A stretch of 57,773 nt of DNA from an uncultured bacterium (GTDB lineage Bacteria; Verrucomicrobiota; Kiritimatiellia; CAIKKV01; CAIYGI01), in contig CAIYGI010000186.1 of the NCBI GenBank assembly GCA_903925685.1, forward strand, positions 1 to 57,773, written 5' to 3'. Positions 1 to 8,333 of this stretch are shown in pieces (position 1 is the first letter of the stretch; every line of letters starts with the position of its first letter). The notes below the pieces were generated by a model. It was not told the DNA's origin, searched no databases, and saw only the letters and a list, made by a program, of their open reading frames with translations. The translations under genes and the position numbers were made by a program.

Positions 1-154
1 GGGCAACCCGCATCAGGACGGGTCTGCCAAAAAAAACTACATTTTACCGTTTTTTAGCTTGCGGACGTCCACGAAACGTGTATTCTTATTTTTGTTGGAG
101 CATTTAAGCCTGTGCTCCAAACCATTTTGCAAAAGGCTCGTACAATAGTTTAAC

Positions 155-1756
155 ATGACAACTACATCGCCCATATCCAATCCATGGCTGGCGGCCTTGA
201 AATCGCGGGAACCCTGGTTTGTAAAGGGCGACTTGGACGGTTTCTTTGGCCTCTTCATCGACAACCTGCTGCAACTGATGTTGATCGGCGTGCTGTGCGG
301 GTTCGTTTGCGGTTTTCCGGCCGGTTTCATCACTTCCGTGATCCTGCCTGGGGCGGCGGTTTCGATCCTGATCGGCAACCTTTTTTATGGTTGGCAGGCC
401 AGGGTGGTGGCGCTGCGGACGGGACGGCGTGAGACCACCGCTCTTCCCTTCGGCATCAACACGCCGAGTCTGGTGGCCTACGTATTCCTGATCATGGGCC
501 CGGTCTACCGCGAGACCGGGAACTGGCATCTGGCCTGGCAGGCCGGCTTGTTCGCCACGTTGATCTCCGGCGTCATGGAAGTCGCGGGCGCCTTCGTGGG
601 CGATTGGATGCGCAAGCATACCCCCCGCGCCGCCCTGCTCTCGGCCCTGGCCGGCATCGCCATCACCTTCATCGCCATGGGCTTCATCCTCCAGATCTTC
701 GCCTCGCCCATGATCGCCGTTCTGCCGATGATGCTGATCCTCGTCTCCTACGCCTCCCGCATCAAATGGCCGCTTTCGCTGCCGGGCGGTTTCCTGGCCG
801 TGATCGTGGGTGTGTCGCTGGCCTGGATTTTCCGTTCCCTCGGCTGGGTTAGCTTCATGACCCCGCAGGACGCCTATGTCTTCGGATTCCATGCCCCGAA
901 GTTCATGCCCGGCGATGCCATGGCCCTGCTGCTTTCGCCGCTGGGCTGGAAATACATGGCCATCATTCTTCCGATGGGCCTTTTCAATGTCATCGGGTCG
1001 CTCCAGAACCTCGAGAGCGCCGAGGCGGCGGGGGACCGTTTCGAGACCAGGCCTTCCCTGCTGACCAACGGCATCGGCACCATCGTGGCCGGCTTTTTCG
1101 GCAGTCCCTTTCCGACCACCATTTACATCGGGCATCCCGGCTGGAAGGCCATGGGCGCGCACGGCGGCTATTCCATACTGAACGGCCTGGTGATCACACT
1201 GCTCTGCCTCTTCGGCGGGTTGACGCTGGTTCTGAAAGTCATACCGATCGAATGCACGCTGGGAATCCTGCTCTGGATCGCCATCATCATCACCGCGCAA
1301 TCGTTCCAAGAAATACCCAAACCGCACGCCCTTGCCGTGGCGCTGGGACTAATCCCGTCGTTTGCCGCCTGGCTGCTGCTTCAGATCGAAACCACCCTGC
1401 GTGTCTCCGGCTCATCGCTTTTTGCGGTCTGGGACAAGTTCGGCCCGGATCTCTACATCAGGGGCGTGGTCTCGCTGAGCCAGGGCTTTATCATGACCTC
1501 CATGGTCCTCTCTGCCGCCGTGGTCTTCATGATCGAACGGAATTTCCTGAAAGCGGCCTGGTGGATGTTTGCCGGCGCGGCCTTGTCCGCGGTGGGACTG
1601 ATCCACGCCTACACCATGACACCGGCGGGCGTGGAAAACAAATTCGGGTGGCTTGCCGCGCCCGATTTCGCCGCCATGTATGCGCTGACCGGACTGATCC
1701 TGATCGGACTGCATTTCTGGCATCTGCCGGCAACGCAATCGCATGAAATCACTTAA
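155..1756 (+). CDS. NCS2-like (xanthine/uracil/AzgA-type) permease
   Basis: 533-aa polytopic membrane ORF; N-terminal FFGLFIDNLLQLMLIGVLCGFVCGFP and ALPFGINTPSLVAYVF resemble NCS2-type transporters. Confidence 0.7.
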   Translation: MTTTSPISNPWLAALKSREPWFVKGDLDGFFGLFIDNLLQLMLIGVLCGFVCGFPAGFITSVILPGAAVSILIGNLFYGWQARVVALRTGRRETTALPFGINTPSLVAYVFLIMGPVYRETGNWHLAWQAGLFATLISGVMEVAGAFVGDWMRKHTPRAALLSALAGIAITFIAMGFILQIFASPMIAVLPMMLILVSYASRIKWPLSLPGGFLAVIVGVSLAWIFRSLGWVSFMTPQDAYVFGFHAPKFMPGDAMALLLSPLGWKYMAIILPMGLFNVIGSLQNLESAEAAGDRFETRPSLLTNGIGTIVAGFFGSPFPTTIYIGHPGWKAMGAHGGYSILNGLVITLLCLFGGLTLVLKVIPIECTLGILLWIAIIITAQSFQEIPKPHALAVALGLIPSFAAWLLLQIETTLRVSGSSLFAVWDKFGPDLYIRGVVSLSQGFIMTSMVLSAAVVFMIERNFLKAAWWMFAGAALSAVGLIHAYTMTPAGVENKFGWLAAPDFAAMYALTGLILIGLHFWHLPATQSHEIT

Positions 1757-1817
1757 AAGCTTGCGTGTAACGGCGGAAGCGCGATAGGCTTGGCGCATCT
1801 AATGGAGGATTCACAGC

Positions 1818-2849
1818 ATGGCGAATAAACGCGGCTTCCAGATCGTTGGCGAAAATATTCATTGCACCAGGGTCTTCAAGGTCGGGGGCGCTTTCGCCCG
1901 CCAATTGGACGACGGACGGGGTGTAATCGTTTATGGCGGCAAGGATTCGACGCGCGAACTGACCGTGCCGCCGCTTTACCGAGACGGTGTCGAATGGGCC
2001 GGGGGCAAGGTTAAACATTGCGCGGTCGCCATCTGGCAGGGGCTGCATGGCGACCTGGCCGGCCGCGCGGCGGGCGAGGACTACCTGCGCTACATGGCCA
2101 AACGCCAGACCGAGGCCGGGGCCGCTTATCTCGACTTGAACGTGGACGAGTTCAGCACCGATGCCGATGAAAAGCACCGCGCGATGACCTGGGTGGCGGG
2201 CGTGATTCAGGCCAGCAGTCCGCTGCCGCTGAGCATCGACTCGTCGCAGGCGACCGTCTTGCGCGCCGGGCTGGCGGCCTGCGATCGCAGCCGCGGAAAA
2301 CCCATGGTCAACTCGGTTTCGCTGGAACGTCCGGGCGCCATCGCTGTCGCCGCCGAATTCGGCGCGGTGGTGATCGCATCGGCGGCCAGCGAGCACGATT
2401 TGCCGCATACGACGGAGGAACGTCTGGCCAACCTGGCGCGGCTGATGACCAAGCTGGAGGCGGCCGGCCTGCGCGGCGGCGCCATTTACGTGGATCCGCT
2501 GGTTTTTCCGGTGGCCACCGATGTGCAGAACCCGGTCTCGTTCCTGAACGCCGTGCGCGCCGTGCGCGCGGCTTACGGCGAGGAAATACACATCACGGGC
2601 GGGCTGAGCAACGTCTCCTTCGGCATGCCCGGCCGCAAAATCGTCAATCAGGTTTTCACCTGGCTGGCGCTGGAAGCCGGCGCCGACAGCGCGATCGTGG
2701 ACCCGACCCAGATCAACGCACGCGTGCTGGCGGCGCTGGACACGCAGAGCGAACCGTTCAAACTGGCCAAAGCCTTGCTGACGGGGGCCGACGAATTCGG
2801 CGCCGAATTCATCTCGGCCCACCGCGACGGGCGTTTGGCGGGGGAATAG
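1818..2849 (+). CDS. Pterin-binding / methyltetrahydrofolate:corrinoid methyltransferase-like protein
   Basis: FQIVGENIHCTRVF N-terminus, YLDLNVDEFSTD, PLSIDSSQ, ITGGLSNVSFGMPGR: typical MeTr/DHPS TIM-barrel motifs. Confidence 0.75.
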   Translation: MANKRGFQIVGENIHCTRVFKVGGAFARQLDDGRGVIVYGGKDSTRELTVPPLYRDGVEWAGGKVKHCAVAIWQGLHGDLAGRAAGEDYLRYMAKRQTEAGAAYLDLNVDEFSTDADEKHRAMTWVAGVIQASSPLPLSIDSSQATVLRAGLAACDRSRGKPMVNSVSLERPGAIAVAAEFGAVVIASAASEHDLPHTTEERLANLARLMTKLEAAGLRGGAIYVDPLVFPVATDVQNPVSFLNAVRAVRAAYGEEIHITGGLSNVSFGMPGRKIVNQVFTWLALEAGADSAIVDPTQINARVLAALDTQSEPFKLAKALLTGADEFGAEFISAHRDGRLAGE

Positions 2850-2861
2850 CCGGGGTACGGA

Positions 2862-4118
2862 ATGTCCCGCGTTCTGATGCTGGGATGGGAGTTTCCACCG
2901 CAGGTCAGCGGTGGTTTGGGAGTGGCGTGCGCCGAAATATCCCGTGCTTTAATCAAACGCGGTTTGGATATTCTGTTGGTCCTGCCGCGCCCCGCGCGGC
3001 ATCGGCCCGCGGGCTTCGCTTTGGAAATCGTCACGCTGCAGGATGCCGCCGCGCGCGGATTGACGCTGCCGCGCCTGCGCCTGCGGGCCGTGGATTCGCT
3101 GCTGCGGCCCTATCTTTCGCGCGAAAGTTATCTGCGCCTCGACGCCGCCGTAGCCGCCGATGCCCTGCCGCACGGCCTTGCCCTGCCGCCTGACCTCTAT
3201 GGCTTCGATCTCTTTGCCGAGGTGCACCGCTATGCGCGCTTGGTCCTTGCCATCGCACGTACCGAAGCTTTCGATCTGATCCACGCCCACGACTGGATGA
3301 CAATCCCCTCGGCCATGGCCGTGCGCCATCTCTCCCGCCGGCCGCTTGTGCTGCACATTCATTCCTTGGAGTCGGACCGCGCCGGCGCGCAGGCTGATCC
3401 CACCATCGTGGCGCTGGAACGCCGCGGCATGGAGGCCGCCGATCATGTGATCGCCGTCAGCCACCACACCCGCGACCGGATTCTGAGCGAATACGGCATT
3501 GCGCCGGGCAAGGTCGTCGTCGTTCATAACGCTGTGCCCCACCGCAAACGCCGGCCGGTCGCGCCCGCCGCCGCCGGTCGCCGCCGCAAACAACAGGTGC
3601 TCTTTCTTGGACGCCTGACTCATCAAAAAGGGCCGGAATATTTCGTGCAAGCCGCCGCGCGCGTCTTGACGGTCATGCCCAGGGTTACCTTCATCATGGC
3701 CGGAGCGGGGGACATGCTGCCTTCACTGGTCGAAGAGGTTAGCCGGTTGCGCCTGGGGCGCCACTTTCGCTTCACCGGCTTTCTGCGCGGCGCCGAGGTT
3801 GAGGCGCTGTTTGCCGAGGCCGATGTCTACGTCATGCCCTCGGTTTCGGAACCTTTCGGACTGGCCCCGCTGGAAGCCATGGCCCACGACGTGCCGGTGA
3901 TTGTCTCGCGCGAGGCCGGAGTCTGCGAAGTGTTGCGCCATGCGCTGAAGGTGGATTTCTGGGATGTGGACGACATCGCCAACCAGATCCTCGCCGCGCT
4001 GCGTCATCCGGCGCTCGCGCGCGAACTGGCGCGCAACGGCCGCGACGACCTCAAAGCCCTGCGCTGGACGGTGGTTGCGGAGCGAATCATGCGCATCTAC
4101 CGGAACCTGGGTTGCTGA
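2862..4118 (+). CDS. Glycosyltransferase family 4 (glycogen-synthase-like)
   Basis: LMLGWEFPPQVSGGLGVACAEISRAL N-terminus and VMPSVSEPFGLAPLEAMAHDVPVIVSREAG GT-B motif. Confidence 0.85.
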   Translation: MSRVLMLGWEFPPQVSGGLGVACAEISRALIKRGLDILLVLPRPARHRPAGFALEIVTLQDAAARGLTLPRLRLRAVDSLLRPYLSRESYLRLDAAVAADALPHGLALPPDLYGFDLFAEVHRYARLVLAIARTEAFDLIHAHDWMTIPSAMAVRHLSRRPLVLHIHSLESDRAGAQADPTIVALERRGMEAADHVIAVSHHTRDRILSEYGIAPGKVVVVHNAVPHRKRRPVAPAAAGRRRKQQVLFLGRLTHQKGPEYFVQAAARVLTVMPRVTFIMAGAGDMLPSLVEEVSRLRLGRHFRFTGFLRGAEVEALFAEADVYVMPSVSEPFGLAPLEAMAHDVPVIVSREAGVCEVLRHALKVDFWDVDDIANQILAALRHPALARELARNGRDDLKALRWTVVAERIMRIYRNLGC

Positions 4119-4120
4119 CC

Positions 4121-5269
4121 ATGCCGCGACTTGCCCTGGGCTTTCATCTGCATCTGCCCCATCGCCTGCGGCCATTCAGTTACTTCGACATCGGACGGCA
4201 TCTGGACTACCGCGACGACGCGGTTACACGGGCCGTGCTGGCCCAGACGATCGCCGTCCACTGGCGGCCCGTCCTGGAAACGCTCGAAGCCGGCGTCGCC
4301 GATGTTGGCGGATTTCGCTTCTACCTGGCCTTGTCGGGAACGCTGCTTGACCAATTGGCCGCCTGGGCGCCGGAAGAGCTTGACCGCCTGCGCCGGCTTG
4401 CCGACGGCGGGAAGGTGGAATTCGTCGTTACCCCCGCGACGCAATCGTTGGCCGCGCTGCACGCGCCGCCGGCGGAATTTATCGAGCAGACCGACGCGCA
4501 ACGCGCATGCCTGCGCGCGCTTTTCGGTTTCTCATCATCCACCTTTCGCAACACCGGTCTGCTCTACAACGATGCCCTGGCCCGCTGTCTCGACGAAGCC
4601 GGCTTCCGGGCCGTGCTCGCGCCCGGCAACGCGCGCCTGTTCGGTTGGCGCAAGGCCCAGCGGCCTTTTTCCGCCGCGCCTTGTCCAGCACTGCGCGTGT
4701 TGCCATGCGATCTTTCGCTCGCCGCCAGTTTCAACGCTCATCAGTCCGGCGCCGCCAGGTCGCCGCTGGAAAACTTTCTCGAGATTCTTTCCCGTGCGGC
4801 TAGTCAGAGCGACGGGTTCTGTCTCGACCTGCCGCTGGCGGCCTTCGGCGGCCATGGAATTGGCGATCAATCGGGCTTCGATTTCCTGCGCGCCATCATC
4901 GCCGCGGTGCCCGCGCGCACGCCATTCGGATGGGCGCTTCCCTCCGAACTGACCGCTGGCCCTGTCGCCGCCAGCGTGTCGGCGCCGGAGACGATTTCCG
5001 CCGAATCGCCCTCCGGCGATGACTCGCCCTGGATCGGCAACGACATTCAGCGTGATGCCTTCGATTCGCTCTACGCCCTGGAGGCACGGGTGAATGAGAG
5101 CTGCGATCCGGCGCTGAAGAGCACCTGGCGCATGTTGCAGGACGCCTGGTATTTGCGCGCAATGGACCCCTCCACCGCCCAGCCCGGCGCCACCCCCGCC
5201 GGCGACTCGCCCTACGACGCCTATGTCTCTTTCATGAATATTCTGGCCGATTTCGAGAGCCGCATTTAG
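4121..5269 (+). CDS. Glycoside hydrolase family 57-like
   Basis: GFHLHLPHRLRPFSYFDIG start, LSGTLLDQL, FRNTGLLYNDALARCLDEAGFRAVLAPG; directly downstream of the GT4 gene. Confidence 0.7.
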   Translation: MPRLALGFHLHLPHRLRPFSYFDIGRHLDYRDDAVTRAVLAQTIAVHWRPVLETLEAGVADVGGFRFYLALSGTLLDQLAAWAPEELDRLRRLADGGKVEFVVTPATQSLAALHAPPAEFIEQTDAQRACLRALFGFSSSTFRNTGLLYNDALARCLDEAGFRAVLAPGNARLFGWRKAQRPFSAAPCPALRVLPCDLSLAASFNAHQSGAARSPLENFLEILSRAASQSDGFCLDLPLAAFGGHGIGDQSGFDFLRAIIAAVPARTPFGWALPSELTAGPVAASVSAPETISAESPSGDDSPWIGNDIQRDAFDSLYALEARVNESCDPALKSTWRMLQDAWYLRAMDPSTAQPGATPAGDSPYDAYVSFMNILADFESRI

Positions 5270-5279
5270 GCAGGCATTA

Positions 5280-5843
5280 ATGAGTTGCATTGACTGTATG
5301 CATTCCGTCGGGTCGTTTGTCGCAGCCTGCGGCGCATTCCTGAAGAAGCGCCATTTCGTCATTCTGAGCTGCGCGGCCGTTTTTTTCGCGGTGGCGGTGA
5401 TCGAGCGCCATTCGGGCCGGTCGCTGCTCGGGCCCGACGGATGCTTCGGCTGGTGGGACGGGGATGTCTGGTCCAGCGAGAACTCCCAGCGCGTGGCGGA
5501 CGCCTACTCCTTTTCGCACATTATCCACGGCATGCTGTTTTACGGCTTCCTGTGGCTGGTCGCCCGCCGCCTGCCGTTAAAACACCGCTTTCTGATCGCC
5601 CTGATCATCGAGGCGGGCTGGGAACTGCTCGAGAATTCGCCGCTGATCGTTGAACGTGCTGATGCTTGTGCATCCGGTCCAATCCATCAAGGTCTGGCAG
5701 TCAGTGGGGCATTAGTCCACGGCTGGCGCTCATACCAGATCGCAGGCGTCGGGCGGCATCCAATGCGCGTCCTTGCCTTCCCATTTCACATTGCACCCGA
5801 TCGGATTCGTCACCGGCTCGCTGACCGGCCGGCCCGCCATTAG
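5280..5843 (+). pseudogene. DUF2585-like membrane protein, C-terminally truncated
   Basis: GWWDGDVWSSENSQRVADAYSFSHIIHGMLFYGF and EAGWELLENSPLIVER are DUF2585-like; similarity is lost after about 5660 and the rest of the ORF is antisense to the redoxin remnant. Confidence 0.6.
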
Positions 5844-6116
5844 TTCATCGAGCGCGCGGTCCAAGTCGTGGGTCTTGCTGGCCGCCGCATCGCGGGGATT
5901 ATCCAAGCCGCGGCCGGTATAGACCAGTTTGCGCGCCTTGTCGAACACGAAAAAATGGGGTGTGCGCAGGGCGCCATAAGCCAGCGCCGTGTCCTGCGCG
6001 AAGTCGCGCGCGTAAATCCAGGGAAAACGCTGCGCCTTCATGCGCTCCACCATATGCGCGAAATCGTCCTCGGGGTGCGTGTGATGACTGTTCGAGTTGA
6101 TGCCGATCTTGTCCGC
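5730..6116 (-). pseudogene. C-terminal half of a thioredoxin-like (redoxin) protein
   Basis: [22 protein letters not shown]...[42 protein letters not shown]...[12 protein letters not shown]; the N-terminal catalytic part is absent. Confidence 0.65.
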
Positions 6117-6962
6117 CTATAGCAGGTTCCTGCAAAGCGCCGAAAAATCCAGGTCGCCCCAGCCGTTGGCGCGTGCCCGTTCCAGGCAGGCTTCCACCCC
6201 CTTCGTCAGTGGCAGCGTGGCGGCCTTTCCTGCGCCGAGGGCCAGGCGCATGTCTTTCAGCATGTGTTTGACGCTGAACTGCGGACTCCAGTCGCCCTGG
6301 CGCAACTTGTCGCTCTTCAGTTGCACCAATCCGGAGTATCCCACGTTTTTCTCCAGTGCGCCGAAATAGACATCGTCCGCTATGCCCGCCGCCCTGGAAA
6401 AGGTCAGACTCTCGGCCAGCGCTTCCATCTGGATGGCGATCTGCAGGTTCATGGCCAGTTTGAGCGCCGCGGCCTGTTCGATCGTACCGATGCGCAGGCG
6501 CGCCTGACTCAGCAGTGCGAGAACGTCTTCGGCGCGATCGAGATCGGCGGGCTCCCCGCCCAGATAAAAGGCCACTTTTTTGGCCTGCGCGGCCGGTTTC
6601 GAACCCGTGAACGGCGCCTCGACGTAATGCGCGCCTGTTCCGCCGACCAGTCCGGCAAAGCGCTTCGCGGAAGCGGGATCGATGGTGCTGGACTGGATAA
6701 CCAGGTGGCCTGGCCCGAGCTCCGGCAGGATCCCGCCGATGACGGACTCGACGGCGGCCGGATCGGACACCACAATCTGGATGATCCCGGCGCGCCGCGC
6801 GGCTTCGTCCGGTTGGGCTACAAACCTGGGTGCATCCTGACGCGGCGAACGGTTCCAGCTGGCCGCGAGACATTTCGCCGTTTCGTAGTGCGTTGCCCAC
6901 TGGCTACCGATGATACCCAGTCCGAGCACGGCCACATTATCGTTATCTTTCATGGCGACCAC
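6117..6962 (-). CDS. NAD(P)-binding beta-hydroxyacid dehydrogenase (3-hydroxyisobutyrate dehydrogenase-like)
   Basis: VAVLGLGIIGSQWA Rossmann motif, FTGSKPAAQAKKVAFYLGGE, ALKLAMNLQIAIQMEALAES. Confidence 0.85.
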   Translation of the reverse strand: MVAMKDNDNVAVLGLGIIGSQWATHYETAKCLAASWNRSPRQDAPRFVAQPDEAARRAGIIQIVVSDPAAVESVIGGILPELGPGHLVIQSSTIDPASAKRFAGLVGGTGAHYVEAPFTGSKPAAQAKKVAFYLGGEPADLDRAEDVLALLSQARLRIGTIEQAAALKLAMNLQIAIQMEALAESLTFSRAAGIADDVYFGALEKNVGYSGLVQLKSDKLRQGDWSPQFSVKHMLKDMRLALGAGKAATLPLTKGVEACLERARANGWGDLDFSALCRNLL

Positions 6963-6974
6963 AATGGAACTGAA

Positions 6975-7352
6975 TCAGGCGGAAGCCAGCGCAGAAATGA
7001 CGGCGTCGTAGGGCGTCACGCTCGCAGGAATCCGGATTGTCACGATGACTACGCTCATGGTCCCATTCCAGTCGCACAGGCTGATCACCGTTGCGCTATC
7101 GGTCTGTGACCCCGGGACACGTTCCCGCACAATGCAACGGATGTTGGAAACCCGAAAAGTGTATGCGGACCCCAAGCCGGTTTCATTGATCGTAAAGAAA
7201 CCTTTGACTGGACACGGCTTCAGGTTGCTTCCTTTCGCCAGGGTGATTTCCGCCGGGATGATAACCGGTTCGGCGGCACATGGCATCTGTCCAATGCAGA
7301 GCACCATCGACACGGCCATCGCACCCATCAACGATCGAGTTTTCATATGCAT
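6975..7352 (-). CDS. Small secreted hypothetical protein
   Basis: Signal peptide MHMKTRSLMGAMAVSMVLCIGQMPCAA preceded by a GGAG-type ribosome binding site. Confidence 0.5.
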   Translation of the reverse strand: MHMKTRSLMGAMAVSMVLCIGQMPCAAEPVIIPAEITLAKGSNLKPCPVKGFFTINETGLGSAYTFRVSNIRCIVRERVPGSQTDSATVISLCDWNGTMSVVIVTIRIPASVTPYDAVISALASA

Positions 7353-7493
7353 CTCCTCTCGCGGTAAGGCAAGACCTTGAATTGTTTGTGCAGGCGGTTC
7401 TAGCATATCGCCATGCCCCGCCAATTTACGCGTCATCTTGATTCGCGTCAAGAACACAACAGGACGAGGGAAACTACGCCTTCACCGGCGCGG

Positions 7494-8333
7494 CTACGGA
7501 ATGAAGGACGACAAATTCGAGGGCAGCGGATGGGTTTCGGAGAGTATGGTTGTCAACACGCTGGTGGCGAGGGCGAAACTGGCGGCGAAAGCCAGCAGCA
7601 CCGGCCAGCGCACGCGGGCGCCCTGGACAGCGCGCCCCAGCGTCATGAGCAGCCAGGCGAATGAGAATGATGCCGCCGCGAGCAGTGCGCGCATGTCGCA
7701 GGGCAGCGCATAATGCCAGACGAATACCGAGCGGTCCCATGGCAAATCCGGCCGGCGATTCTTTTGCGCGCCGCTGTATGCCGCCAGCAGATTGCGCCGG
7801 ATGTCGGGGGCCGCGCCTTCGTAACGTTCGGCGCGCTCCAGCGCGCGGCGGGCTTCGTCAAAGCGCCCGGCTTGCAGCAAGGCCGTGCCGAGGTTGTAAA
7901 AAAGCGTGCCATTTTGAATTCCCGCAGCCGCCAGAGTTTCGTAATGCCGCGCCGCGGCGCTGAACTCGGACGGCGTGCGCGCATGCGCCATGGCGGTATT
8001 GGCTTTGTCCCAGAGGAAACGGCGTTCGTCTTCCGGCAGCGCCGCCGCGCGCCCCGGCATGGCAGGCAGCATTAGCAATAGCAGCAGGGACGGCAGGAGA
8101 AGGCGGGTGAGTGGTGAGTGGTGAGTAGGGAGTGGGGAGTGGTGAGTGGTGAGTAGGGAGTGGTGAGGGGGAGGGCGAAGAGCCACGCCGTCACCGGAGC
8201 GGCTACGAGAATTGCGTTGCACTGCGTCCGACGCCTGACCAGTGAGCGATTTACTGAAACCTGAAACCTGAACCCTGAAACCTGAACCCTGAACACCGAA
8301 CACCGAACACCCCTTCCGCCTGATGGTTCTCAT
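7494..8333 (-). CDS. BatE-like TPR protein with heptamer-array-encoded N-terminal extension
   Basis: TPR segment NGTLFYNLGTALLQAGRFDEARRALERAERYEGAAPDIRRNLLAAY plus TM helices; ATG (8333) overlaps the BatD stop as ATGA. Confidence 0.7.
   Translation of the reverse strand: MRTIRRKGCSVFGVQGSGFRVQVSGFSKSLTGQASDAVQRNSRSRSGDGVALRPPPHHSLLTTHHSPLPTHHSPLTRLLLPSLLLLLMLPAMPGRAAALPEDERRFLWDKANTAMAHARTPSEFSAAARHYETLAAAGIQNGTLFYNLGTALLQAGRFDEARRALERAERYEGAAPDIRRNLLAAYSGAQKNRRPDLPWDRSVFVWHYALPCDMRALLAAASFSFAWLLMTLGRAVQGARVRWPVLLAFAASFALATSVLTTILSETHPLPSNLSSFIP
8106..8167 (+). repeat. Heptamer array (GGTGAGT)n, about 9 units
   Basis: ggtgagt x3, agggagt, ggggagt, ggtgagt x2, agggagt, ggtgag. Confidence 0.95.
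8254..8309 (+). repeat. Heptamer array (CTGAAMC/CTGAACA)n, 8 units
   Basis: ctgaaac ctgaaac ctgaacc ctgaaac ctgaacc ctgaaca ccgaaca ccgaaca. Confidence 0.95.

Noticed and set aside
104-1327. 407-aa minus-strand ORF
   Set aside because: Antisense to the NCS2-like permease; charged low-complexity translation.
8106-8309. Possible CRISPR array
   Set aside because: Repeats are contiguous 7-mers without unique spacers; no cas genes in the window.
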